Below are positions 41,575 to 49,640 of a DNA stretch of 64,000 bases, piece by piece; the stretch's first letter is position 1; the number at the start of each line of letters is the position of its first letter. A program made the translations under genes and the position numbers. Where the stretch lies: positions 1 through 64,000 of the forward strand of contig NZ_LZHT01000134.1 of assembly GCF_001667315.1 (NCBI RefSeq). The letters are read 5' to 3'. The notes beneath the pieces are model-generated. The model did no database searches, was not told where the DNA came from, and saw nothing but the letters and a program-made list of their open reading frames with translations. Origin of the DNA: Mycobacterium sp. 852002-10029_SCH5224772. Its GTDB lineage: Bacteria > Actinomycetota > Actinomycetes > Mycobacteriales > Mycobacteriaceae.

Positions 41575-42006
41575 TCAGAGCCAATAGCGTTCGCTGAACA
41601 GGGTCAGCATCGATCCCGCCGCCGAGCTGACCATGACCAGGGTCAGCGCCAGAACCGGCCAGAAGGACATGTACCAACCCTTCAGAATCGACACGACCGG
41701 GCCGATGACGGCCGCGGTCAGGGCGGCACCGATACCGCCCCACACCACGGGGTGGATGTACAGATCGAGGCCAAAGGGAACCGGCCCGCAGGTTTCGTCC
41801 TCGCAGACATTCGCCAAGAAGCCGAAGAGCCGCGACGGCCAGGTCGTCGCCGTGGCCAGCACGGCGAGCAGGATCAGCAGGGTGACGGTGCAGACGACGT
41901 CCCACACCGCCAGCCGCACCCGAATCACCCGGGGCGCCGCGGGGGCTTCGGCGTCGTAGTCCACCGACGGGGGCCCTGCGCTGTCGGGCTGGTGCGGCGT
42001 GGCCAT
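41575..42006 (-). CDS. Small membrane protein, Rv1567c-like position
   Basis: A 143-aa protein with a Pro/Ala-rich cytosolic N-terminus (about 30 aa) and three predicted membrane helices (about 34-54, 87-105, 114-135). The loop after the first helix contains a Cys pair (NVCEDETCGP) that could form an extracytoplasmic disulfide. No catalytic motif is seen. It is divergent from bioA with 62 bp between them. Synteny suggests an Rv1567c relative, although that protein is shorter (94 aa). Function unknown. Confidence 0.7.
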   Translation of the reverse strand: MATPHQPDSAGPPSVDYDAEAPAAPRVIRVRLAVWDVVCTVTLLILLAVLATATTWPSRLFGFLANVCEDETCGPVPFGLDLYIHPVVWGGIGAALTAAVIGPVVSILKGWYMSFWPVLALTLVMVSSAAGSMLTLFSERYWL

Positions 42007-42054
42007 GATGTCCCATGCTTCCCGACGGCCCGGTTTTGCGCGAATCGGCTGCTT

Positions 42055-42060
42055 TACCCT
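42055..42060 (+). promoter_or_regulatory. Leaderless -10 of bioA
   Basis: TACCCT is followed by 8 nt and the bioA ATG at 42069. Confidence 0.55.
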
Positions 42061-42068
42061 CGATCACT

Positions 42069-43373
42069 ATGCCCGCGGCGAAGGCCGGGCTGACGCCCGA
42101 GCAGATCAGCGCGATCGACGCCGCGCACCTGTGGCATCCGTATAGCACCATCGGCGCCGAAGCCATCCCACCCGTCGTCGCCGTCGGAGCGCACGGGGCC
42201 CGGCTGACGCTGATCCGCGACGGCGAGCGTGTCGAGGCGCTCGACGCGATGAGCTCCTGGTGGACCGCGATCCACGGGCACGGCCACCCGGTGCTGGACG
42301 CGGCCCTGTCCGCCCAGCTCGGCGCGATGAACCACGTCATGTTCGGCGGGCTGACCCATGAACCCGCGGCCCGGCTCGCCGAGTTGCTGGTCGAGGTCAC
42401 CCCGGCGGGGCTGGAGACGGTGTTCTTCAGCGACTCCGGGTCGGTGTCGGTGGAGGTGGCGGTGAAGATGGCGCTGCAGTACTGGCGCAGCCGCGACCGG
42501 CCCGGTAAGCACCGGCTGATGACCTGGCGCGGCGGCTACCACGGGGACACCTTCACGCCGATGAGCGTCTGCGACCCCGACGGCGGCATGCATTCGCTGT
42601 GGACCGACATCCTGGCCCGGCAGGTGTTCGCCCCGCAGGTGCCCCGCGAGTACGACGCCGCCTACAGCGCGGCGTTCGAGGAGCAGCTGGCCCGGCACGC
42701 CGACGAGCTGGCCGCGGTCATCGTCGAACCCGTTGTGCAGGGCGCCGGCGGCATGCGCTTCCACGACCCGCGGTACCTGCGCGACCTGCGCGAGATCTGC
42801 CGCCGGCACGACGTGCTGCTGATTTTCGACGAGATCGCCACTGGCTTCGGCCGCACCGGCGAGCTCTTCGCCGCCGACCACGCCGGCGTCAGCCCCGACA
42901 TCATGTGCGTCGGCAAGGCGCTCACCGGCGGATACCTGAGCCTGGCCGCCACCCTGTGCACGACCGACATCGCCCACACCATCAGCGCCGGTGAGGCCGG
43001 CGCGCTGATGCACGGGCCGACGTTCATGGCCAACGCGCTGGCGTGCGCGGTGTCGGTGGCCAGCGTCGAGGTGCTGCTCGGGCAGGACTGGCGGACGCGG
43101 GTCGCCGAGATCGGCGCCGGGCTGGCCGCCGGGCTCGAACCTGCCCGCGCCTTGCCCGGCGTGACCGACGTGCGGGTGCGCGGGGCGATCGGCGTCATCG
43201 AATGCGCGCGGCCGGTCGACCTGGCCGTCGCCACCCCGGCGGCGCTCGACCACGGCGTCTGGCTGCGCCCGTTCCGCAACCTGGTCTACGCGATGCCGCC
43301 CTACATCTGCACGCCCGACGAGATCTCCCGGATCACCTCGGCGATGGTGCAGGTCGCCCGACTCGTTGGCTAG
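42069..43373 (+). CDS. bioA: Adenosylmethionine-8-amino-7-oxononanoate aminotransferase
   Basis: A 434-aa fold-type I PLP aminotransferase that makes 7,8-diaminopelargonate from KAPA with SAM as amino donor. LWHPY near the N-terminus and SSWWTAIHGHGHP are BioA-specific; IFDEIATGFGRTG and the PLP lysine Lys283 in VGKALTGGY complete the site (same residue number as M. tuberculosis BioA). ATG 42069 is fixed by a leaderless promoter. The repeat-rich 225-bp gap to bioF suggests that bioF has its own promoter. Confidence 0.97.
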   Translation: MPAAKAGLTPEQISAIDAAHLWHPYSTIGAEAIPPVVAVGAHGARLTLIRDGERVEALDAMSSWWTAIHGHGHPVLDAALSAQLGAMNHVMFGGLTHEPAARLAELLVEVTPAGLETVFFSDSGSVSVEVAVKMALQYWRSRDRPGKHRLMTWRGGYHGDTFTPMSVCDPDGGMHSLWTDILARQVFAPQVPREYDAAYSAAFEEQLARHADELAAVIVEPVVQGAGGMRFHDPRYLRDLREICRRHDVLLIFDEIATGFGRTGELFAADHAGVSPDIMCVGKALTGGYLSLAATLCTTDIAHTISAGEAGALMHGPTFMANALACAVSVASVEVLLGQDWRTRVAEIGAGLAAGLEPARALPGVTDVRVRGAIGVIECARPVDLAVATPAALDHGVWLRPFRNLVYAMPPYICTPDEISRITSAMVQVARLVG

Positions 43374-43460
43374 CAGTGACGTCCCGCTGCGCCCGGCTTG
43401 GACTATGCGGCGACCCGCCGCGCCCGGCTACGCCGCGCTTGCGATCGCCGCGGCCGCGCC

Positions 43461-43585
43461 GGCGATCGTCACTGACGTCGATGGTGGCGACCCGCTGCGC
43501 CCGGCGTCGCCGCGCTGGCGATCGCCACTGACGTCGATGGTGGCGACCCGCTGCGCCCGGCGTCGCCGCGCTGGCGATCGCCACT
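43461..43585. repeat. 56-bp tandem repeat (2.2 copies) upstream of bioF
   Basis: Copies start at 43461, 43517 and 43573 (partial), beginning GGCGATCGYCACTGACGTCG. The two complete copies differ at one base. More diverged pieces (CCGCTGCGCCCGGCT, CGCCGCGCTTGCGATCGCC) fill 43375-43460. The bioF -10 follows immediately at 43585. Resembles small dispersed GC-rich repeats of slow-growing mycobacteria; copy number may vary between strains. Confidence 0.88.
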
Positions 43586-43590
43586 AGGCT
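43585..43590 (+). promoter_or_regulatory. Leaderless -10 of bioF-bioD
   Basis: TAGGCT is followed by 8 nt and the bioF ATG at 43599; the tandem repeat ends at the -10. Confidence 0.55.
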
Positions 43591-43598
43591 GAACCCCT

Positions 43599-44756
43599 AT
43601 GAACGCCTCCCCGCAGGCACCGATCGACGTCTCCCCGCTGGCCTGGCTGGAGGCGGTCGAACGGCAGCGCCGCGAGGCCGGGCTGCGCCGCGCACTGCGG
43701 CCGCGGCCCGCCGTGGCCACCGAGCTGGACCTGGCATCCAACGACTACCTGGGACTGTCCCAACATCCCGACGTGATCGACGGCGGGGTGGCCGCCCTGC
43801 GCATGTGGGGTGCCGGGGCGACGGGGTCCCGCCTGGTCACCGGCGACACCGAACTGCACCAGGAATTCGAATCCGAGCTCGCCGACTACGTCGGGGTGGC
43901 CGCGGGGTTGCTGTTCTCCTCCGGATACGCGGCCAACCTGGGGGCCGTTGTCGGCCTGTCGGGCCGGGGCTCGCTGCTGGTCTCCGACGAGTATTCGCAC
44001 GCGTCGCTGGTCGACGCCTGCCGGTTGTCGCGGGCGCGGGTGGCGGTGACGCCGCATCGCGACGTCGGCGCCGTGGAGGCGGCACTACGGGCACGCGACG
44101 AGGAACGCGCGGTCGTCATCACCGAGTCGGTGTTCAGCGCCGACGGCGCGCTGGCGCCGCTGCGGGAACTGCACGACGTGTGCCGCCGGCATCGCGCCCT
44201 GCTCATCGTCGACGAGGCGCACGGCCTCGGGGTGCGCGGCGACGGGCGCGGGCTGGTGCACGAGGTCGGGCTGGCCGGCGCGCCCGACGTAGTCATGACC
44301 ACCACGCTGTCCAAGGCGCTGGGCAGTCAGGGCGGCGCCGTTCTCGGGCCCGCGTCGGTGCGCGCCCACCTGATCGACGCGGCGCGCACGTTCATCTTCG
44401 ACACCGGACTGGCCCCGGCGGCGGTGGGTGCGGCGCGTGCCGCGCTGACCGTGCTGCGCGCCGAACCCTGGCGAGCGGATGCCGTGCTGCGGCATGCCCG
44501 CATCCTCGCCGAGGTGTGCGGAGTACGCGAGCTACCGCAGTCGGCGGTGGTGTCGGTGATCCTGGGCGACCCGGACGTGGCGGTGGCCGCCGCGACCGCC
44601 TGCCTGGACGCCGGTGTGCGCGTCGGATGCTTCCGGCCGCCGTCGGTGCCCGCCGGAACCTCGCGGTTGCGACTGACCGCCCGCGCGTCGCTCGACGCTG
44701 ATGAGCTGGAGGTCGCGCGCCGGGTGCTCACCGATGTGCTTGCCGGGCTTGACTAG
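43599..44756 (+). CDS. bioF: 8-amino-7-oxononanoate synthase
   Basis: A 385-aa alpha-oxoamine synthase that condenses pimeloyl-ACP/CoA with alanine. ASNDYLGLSQHPDV, GSRLVTG, the VDEAHGLGVRGDGRG block and the PLP lysine Lys239 in TLSKALGSQGG are all present. It precedes bioD by 9 bp and is likely co-transcribed with bioD and the 2H phosphoesterase. Corresponds to M. tuberculosis bioF1 (Rv1569). Confidence 0.96.
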   Translation: MNASPQAPIDVSPLAWLEAVERQRREAGLRRALRPRPAVATELDLASNDYLGLSQHPDVIDGGVAALRMWGAGATGSRLVTGDTELHQEFESELADYVGVAAGLLFSSGYAANLGAVVGLSGRGSLLVSDEYSHASLVDACRLSRARVAVTPHRDVGAVEAALRARDEERAVVITESVFSADGALAPLRELHDVCRRHRALLIVDEAHGLGVRGDGRGLVHEVGLAGAPDVVMTTTLSKALGSQGGAVLGPASVRAHLIDAARTFIFDTGLAPAAVGAARAALTVLRAEPWRADAVLRHARILAEVCGVRELPQSAVVSVILGDPDVAVAAATACLDAGVRVGCFRPPSVPAGTSRLRLTARASLDADELEVARRVLTDVLAGLD

Positions 44757-44765
44757 GGCATACCG

Positions 44766-45446
44766 GTGACGGTCCTGGTCGTCACGGGCACCGACACCGG
44801 GGTCGGCAAGACGATCGCCACCGCGGCCCTGGCCTGCCACGCCCGTCAAGCCGGGATCGATGTGGCGGTGTGCAAACCCGTCCAGACCGGCACCGACTGC
44901 GGCGACGACGACCTCGCGGAGGTGGGCCGGCTGTCCCGGGTGTCCGAGCTGGCCGGGTTCGCCCGGTATCCGCAACCGCTGGCGCCTGTCGCCGCGGCCG
45001 CGCAGGCCGGGCTGCCGTTGCCCACTCGCGACCAGCTGCTGTCGCTCATCGAGGAGTTGGACCGGCCGGGGCGGCTGACGCTGGTCGAAGGCGCCGGGGG
45101 ACTGCTGGTCGAACTCGGCGAAAACGGTGTCACCGCACGCGATCTCGCCGTGGCGCTCGGCGCCGCGGTGCTGGTGGTGGTCAGCCCGTCGCTGGGCACC
45201 CTCAACCACACTGCGCTGACTCTGGAATCGCTTGCTGCGCACAATCTTTCGTGTGCAGGGCTGGTGATCGGCAGCTGGCCTCGACGCCCCGGCGCGGTGG
45301 AGGCCTCCAATCGCTCCGCGCTGGCCCGGCTGGCCGCGGTGCGCGCCGTGCTGCCCGCGGGGACGGCGTCGATGGACGCCGCCGGCTTCGCGGCGCTGTG
45401 CGCCAACGCATTCGACCGCGACTGGGTCACCACGCTGGTCGGCTGA
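44766..45446 (+). CDS. bioD: Dethiobiotin synthetase
   Basis: A 226-aa P-loop enzyme that forms the ureido ring of dethiobiotin from diaminopelargonate, CO2 and ATP. The P-loop is GTDTGVGKT near the N-terminus; VCKPVQTG and VEGAGGLLVEL are substrate-binding motifs. Start is GTG 44766. Its stop shares one base with the next ATG (TGATG), so the 2H phosphoesterase is probably made by coupled translation. Confidence 0.96.
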   Translation: MTVLVVTGTDTGVGKTIATAALACHARQAGIDVAVCKPVQTGTDCGDDDLAEVGRLSRVSELAGFARYPQPLAPVAAAAQAGLPLPTRDQLLSLIEELDRPGRLTLVEGAGGLLVELGENGVTARDLAVALGAAVLVVVSPSLGTLNHTALTLESLAAHNLSCAGLVIGSWPRRPGAVEASNRSALARLAAVRAVLPAGTASMDAAGFAALCANAFDRDWVTTLVG

Positions 45447-45961
45447 TGGTCCACTCGATCGAACTCATCTTCGACCGCGACACCGAGGCCGCGATCCGCG
45501 ACATTTGGGAAGCGTTGGCCGCGGCCGGAATTCCCAGCCAGGCACCCGCCAGCCGGCCACACGTGACGCTGGCCGTCGCCGAAGGCATCGCTGCCGACGT
45601 CGACGCGCTGCTGGCCCCGGTGAGCCGACGGCTACCGCTGGGTTGCCGCATCGGCGCGCCGGTGTTGTTCGGTCGCGGCAGCGCGGTTTTCGCGCGCCTC
45701 GTGGTGCCGAGCGGCGAGTTGTTGGCGCTGCACACCCAGGTGCATCGGTTGTGCGCCCCGCATCTGGTGCCCGGCCCGATGTCCAACAGCCTGCCCGGTC
45801 AGTGGACCGCGCACGTCACGATGGCCCGGCGGGTCGGCGGCGCCGAGCTCGGGCGCGCCTTGCGCATCGCGGGCCGGCCGGCCCACATCGAGGGCAACTT
45901 TGTGGGCTTGCGCCGCTGGGACGGCAACAAGAAGGTCGAGCACCTGATCGCTGATCGCTGA
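45446..45961 (+). CDS. 2H phosphoesterase (2'-5' RNA ligase-like) family protein, Rv1571-like
   Basis: A 171-aa protein with two HxT/S-type catalytic signatures, PHVTLAVA (about 33-40) and AHVTMARR (about 118-125), spaced as expected for the LigT/2H fold. The family includes cyclic phosphodiesterases and RNA 2'-5' ligases. It overlaps bioD by one base. No biotin-related activity is known for this family, so the operon link is unexplained. Confidence 0.8.
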   Translation: MVHSIELIFDRDTEAAIRDIWEALAAAGIPSQAPASRPHVTLAVAEGIAADVDALLAPVSRRLPLGCRIGAPVLFGRGSAVFARLVVPSGELLALHTQVHRLCAPHLVPGPMSNSLPGQWTAHVTMARRVGGAELGRALRIAGRPAHIEGNFVGLRRWDGNKKVEHLIADR

Positions 45962-45981
45962 TCGCAAGCGCCACCATCGGA

Positions 45982-47395
45982 TTAGGCGTGCGAGAGTTCG
46001 CTCGCGGGCGCGGTGGCCTCGTGCACCCTGGCGCGCCGCTCGTCGATGGTGCGACCCAGGTCTTGCAGCAGCAGCGGCTTACTCGTCACCAATTCGACGA
46101 GGTGATCGCGATCGATCTCCAGCGCGGTCACCTCGTCGATCGCCTGCGCGTCGGCCAGGTTGGGTTGCCGGGTCAGCGCGGTCACGCCGAGGAACGAGCC
46201 CTCGTCCAGGCCGCCGGCCGCCACAACCGATCCGTCCCGGGCGGTGGCCGTCAGCCGCACCCCGCCCGCGATCAAGAATGTCATCTTGTCGGGCACTCGG
46301 CCGGCATGCTCGACGATCTCGTTCGCCCCGTAGCGAACGATTCTCGCGTGCGACACCAACGCCTGCTGATCCGGTGGGCTCAGCCGCAACGCCGGGGCCA
46401 CCACTGTCCGCACTGCCCGCTCGATGCGCTCGGACGTCGAGATGTCGTCTTCGGCGCCATCGAGGCGCAGGCCTTCGCGACGCGCGGCGTACCAGAGCCA
46501 ACGCAGGAACGTCGCTTGCGCGACGGAATCGTCGGCGGGCGACAACAATCCGACGGTGAGGAGATACTCGGCGCCGCCGGCGGGCGCCGCCGTGGCCACC
46601 GCATTGGGCCTGCGCTGCGGCAGCGCGTTGGCCACCCGCTCCAGCACTGCACATACCCGGTCGGGCGGATCGACCTCGGAAAAGGTTGTGGTGATTGCCA
46701 ATTGGTGCCCACCGGGTGGGCGGCTGAGATTGGTGAACGAGGTGGTGGCCAGCACCGAGTTCGGGGTGATCTGCAGCCCACGGCCGGTCTGAATGTGCAC
46801 AGACCGCCAGTTCGCCTCCACGATCCGGCCCCGGGCTGCCGCGGTGTCCAGCCAGTCGCCGATGCGGAATGGCTGTTCGAACAACATGAACAGCCCCGAC
46901 ACGATCTGGCCGACCGAGTTCTGCAGCATCAGACCGATCACCACCGAGGTCACGCCCAGCGCGGTGAAAAGCCCGCCGACGCGGATACCCCAGACATAGG
47001 AGAAAAATGACCGCGAGCCCCGTCCCGATCAGCAGGAACCGGGTCACGTCGAGAAAGATGCCCGGGATCCGCTGGCGCCAGGACCCTTGTGGCGCCCCCT
47101 CGAACACCGTGGCGTTGAGCCCGGACAGCAACAGCACCAGCACCACAAAGCCGAACACCGTCGCGAGGACCCGAACCGACGTGAACTGGGCCGGCATCCG
47201 TGCCACATTGACCAGCAGCACCAGCAGCGCGCCCAGCGGGATCAGGTAACTGCGCAACACGAAGGCGGGCCGGGCCAGCGGACTGTCCTTGCGGACCAGG
47301 CTCTGATGCCATTCGGTGAGGGCGATCAGCAGCAGCGGCAGGCCGAAGACCACCCCGGCGGCCCAGTAAAGGGATGACGAGTCCAAGGATTTCAC
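45982..47395 (-). pseudogene. Mechanosensitive (MscS) channel with cNMP-binding domain, frameshifted (Rv2434c-like)
   Basis: Two overlapping minus-strand frames encode one protein. From GTG 47395 the N-terminal part has about three membrane helices up to FLLIGTGLAVIF. The rest continues in another frame as VWGIRVGGLFTALGVTSVVIG, the MscS pore helix and beta domain (PFRIGDWLDTA... WRSVHIQT), then a C-terminal cyclic-nucleotide-binding domain (about 340-450). The break lies at a run of five A at 47003-47007 (T5 on the coding strand); deleting one base restores a single frame of about 470 aa. It may be a true inactivation, a slippage site or a sequencing error. It follows the cyclase gene by 10 bp. 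Confidence 0.85.
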
Positions 47396-47405
47396 GGCCC
47401 TGCCC

Positions 47406-49589
47406 TTATCCTTCCGATAACTTCCAGATCTGCTGCTCGACGCCGGCGACGGTGACGGTGCCCGCCGGCGTGAATTGCCGAATGTCGTGCATCACCTCGT
47501 ATACCTTCGTGGTGACATAGATTCCCGTTTGCGTTGTGCTGCTACGTGTTTGATGAGCAAGGTTGACGGCCGCACCCCACATGTCGTAGACGATGCTGGA
47601 TCGTCCGACCAGTCCACTGATGACGTTGCCGGTGTTGATACCGGCCCGCAGGGCCAGGTGGTAGCCCGTCCTGCTGTTGAAGCGCGCAATGATGTCTTTC
47701 ATCTCGACCGCGAATTCGACCGTGCGGTGGACGCTGTCCAGGCGGGGGAAGTTCAGGCCGCAGCTGGCGAGGTAGCCGTTGTGCAGGGTGCGAATCGGCT
47801 CGATGCCAAGGGATTCCGCCGCTGAGTCGAGTTCCCGGATCAGCTCGTCGATGATGCCCACCAGTTCGCGACCGCTGAGATTGCCCGAGATTTCGTCGAG
47901 GCCGACGATGTCGGCGAAGATGACGGTGACGTCCTGGTGCTCCTGGGCGATTGTCTGTTCACCCTCGCGGTAGCGCCGCGCCACGGGCTCGGGCATCAAC
48001 GACCCGAGCAGCCGGTCATTTTCTTTTCGTTGTTCGCCCAGCAGCTCTTCTTTGATCTGCAGGTTGCGGCTCATATCGTTGAAAGCGGTGGTGAGTTCCC
48101 CGATTTCATCGCGCGACGTGACGGGGATTGCGACGTCGTAGTTGCCTGCGCCGATCTCCTGGGCGCCGGCCTGCAATCTGCGAATGGGCCGCACGAAGAT
48201 CTGGGCGACCAACAGCGCCGCCACACAGATCACGAATACCATTGCGGTGGTGGTTATCACGAGGGTATGGGTGAGCGACATCACCCGTGCGTTGGCCTCG
48301 GCGGTTTCCCTGGTCGCCACGATTGACCAATGCAGGTCGGAATTCGGTACGGACAGCGGGGCGTACGCCGCAAGTTCACGTCGTCCCACATAACTGGTGC
48401 CGGTCATGGTTCCGGTCTCGCCGCGTTCGGCGGCGCGCACGGCCGCGGTGTCCACGGGCTGGACCAGCGTCGTGCCACCCCATCTGATTGCGGTGTCGAC
48501 GGCGTCGGGCCGGGTTCCAGCCGCTACCGCCTCACTCTTGTATCGCTGTGGATCTTCGAGGAATAACCGTGAATCGGAGCGCATCAGGTTGTCCGGGCCG
48601 GCGAGATACGTTTCGGCGGTATCTCCCATGCCCGCGGCCTTCCACTGCTTGTCGGCGGTCATGATCCGATTCACTTTGGAGATCGGCAGCGGCAGCGCCA
48701 GCACTCCGGCCGCCTTGCCGGGTGGACCGATCGGCGCGGCCAACCACGCGATGGGCTGACCGAGTTGGGCTTGGTAGGGCGCAAAGTCGGTGATCCACAC
48801 GAAGTTCACCGAATTGGCGGCCATCGCCTTGTCATAGGCGTCACGCAGGTTGGATCGCCGATACGGGCCGGTGCGGACGTTGGTCCCGAGCGAGGTCGAT
48901 TTCCGCACGCTGTAAACCACGTTGCCCCGGTTATCCAGCAGCAACGCATCCCGGTATTCGAAGCGGGTCGCGATCTCGCGAAAGTAGTCGTTGAAGCGCG
49001 CGTTGGCGGCCGACCAAGCGCTGCCGTCGCCGGCGTCGTCGGGCGCAGAAACCGTCCCATTCGAGGACCGGCTCGCCGCCACGGTGTAGTGCGCCTGCAG
49101 GTACTTCTGTGAGTTGTTGCTGGGCAGCACGGCGTCGAGGGCCAGCTGCTTGCCGGTGTCGCGCTCGATCGGTTTGATCAACCTCTCGTTGTAGAAGTCC
49201 ACCAGCGCTCGTTGCTGCCCGGGGTCCACGGGTGTGTTGGCCAACTGGTCGAAACCGGCGGTGAACTCTTGCACCGCTTCCTGCGCGGTGGTTCCCCGGC
49301 TGTAGACGACCAGTGAATCCGACAGATCCGAGAACAAGGTCTCGATCGCCCGCTTCTGTGCCGCGCGCATCTGGGTCATCCGCTCGGAAGCGGCGGGTAA
49401 CAGCGCGTTGCGGGCCGCGACGTACTCGACCGTTCCGATCACACCCAGCGACGCCAGGCTGGACACCAGCAGCATCAGCATGACTTTGGACTGGATGCTG
49501 ATCCGGGACAGCGCCCACGGGCGACGCATCTTCTTTCGGGCCGGGTTCTGCTCGTCCGGGGGGACCGGCTCGGTCGAGCGCCGCGACAT
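47406..49589 (-). CDS. Membrane adenylate/guanylate cyclase-like receptor (dCache-HAMP-cyclase), Rv2435c-like
   Basis: A 727-aa protein from ATG 49589 (a TTG at 49637 would add 16 residues). First membrane helix at about 34-54, a large extracytoplasmic Cache-like sensor (about 55-430), second helix (VITTTAMVFVICVAALLVAQ), HAMP (RPIRRLQAGAQEIGAG) and a class III cyclase domain. The first metal Asp is present (IFADIVGLDE). The KxxGD motif is RTLHNG, so the substrate-specifying Lys is Arg and the second metal Asp is Asn. AAVNLAHQTRSS retains the Asn of the transition-state pair. Activity may be weak, lost or need another subunit. Confidence 0.9.
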   Translation of the reverse strand: MSRRSTEPVPPDEQNPARKKMRRPWALSRISIQSKVMLMLLVSSLASLGVIGTVEYVAARNALLPAASERMTQMRAAQKRAIETLFSDLSDSLVVYSRGTTAQEAVQEFTAGFDQLANTPVDPGQQRALVDFYNERLIKPIERDTGKQLALDAVLPSNNSQKYLQAHYTVAASRSSNGTVSAPDDAGDGSAWSAANARFNDYFREIATRFEYRDALLLDNRGNVVYSVRKSTSLGTNVRTGPYRRSNLRDAYDKAMAANSVNFVWITDFAPYQAQLGQPIAWLAAPIGPPGKAAGVLALPLPISKVNRIMTADKQWKAAGMGDTAETYLAGPDNLMRSDSRLFLEDPQRYKSEAVAAGTRPDAVDTAIRWGGTTLVQPVDTAAVRAAERGETGTMTGTSYVGRRELAAYAPLSVPNSDLHWSIVATRETAEANARVMSLTHTLVITTTAMVFVICVAALLVAQIFVRPIRRLQAGAQEIGAGNYDVAIPVTSRDEIGELTTAFNDMSRNLQIKEELLGEQRKENDRLLGSLMPEPVARRYREGEQTIAQEHQDVTVIFADIVGLDEISGNLSGRELVGIIDELIRELDSAAESLGIEPIRTLHNGYLASCGLNFPRLDSVHRTVEFAVEMKDIIARFNSRTGYHLALRAGINTGNVISGLVGRSSIVYDMWGAAVNLAHQTRSSTTQTGIYVTTKVYEVMHDIRQFTPAGTVTVAGVEQQIWKLSEG

Positions 49590-49640
49590 CAAGCGAGTTC
49601 GGCCAGGTCTGGCGTTGCGGAGGCGCGCACGCCGCAACGC

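Noticed and set aside
41575..42400. A 283-codon minus-strand frame crossing the start of bioA
   Set aside because: It is a shadow of bioA and of the small membrane protein gene; the 143-aa frame has membrane helices and good codon use.
43374..43598. CRISPR array
   Set aside because: The 56-bp units are directly contiguous without unique spacers, so this is a tandem repeat.
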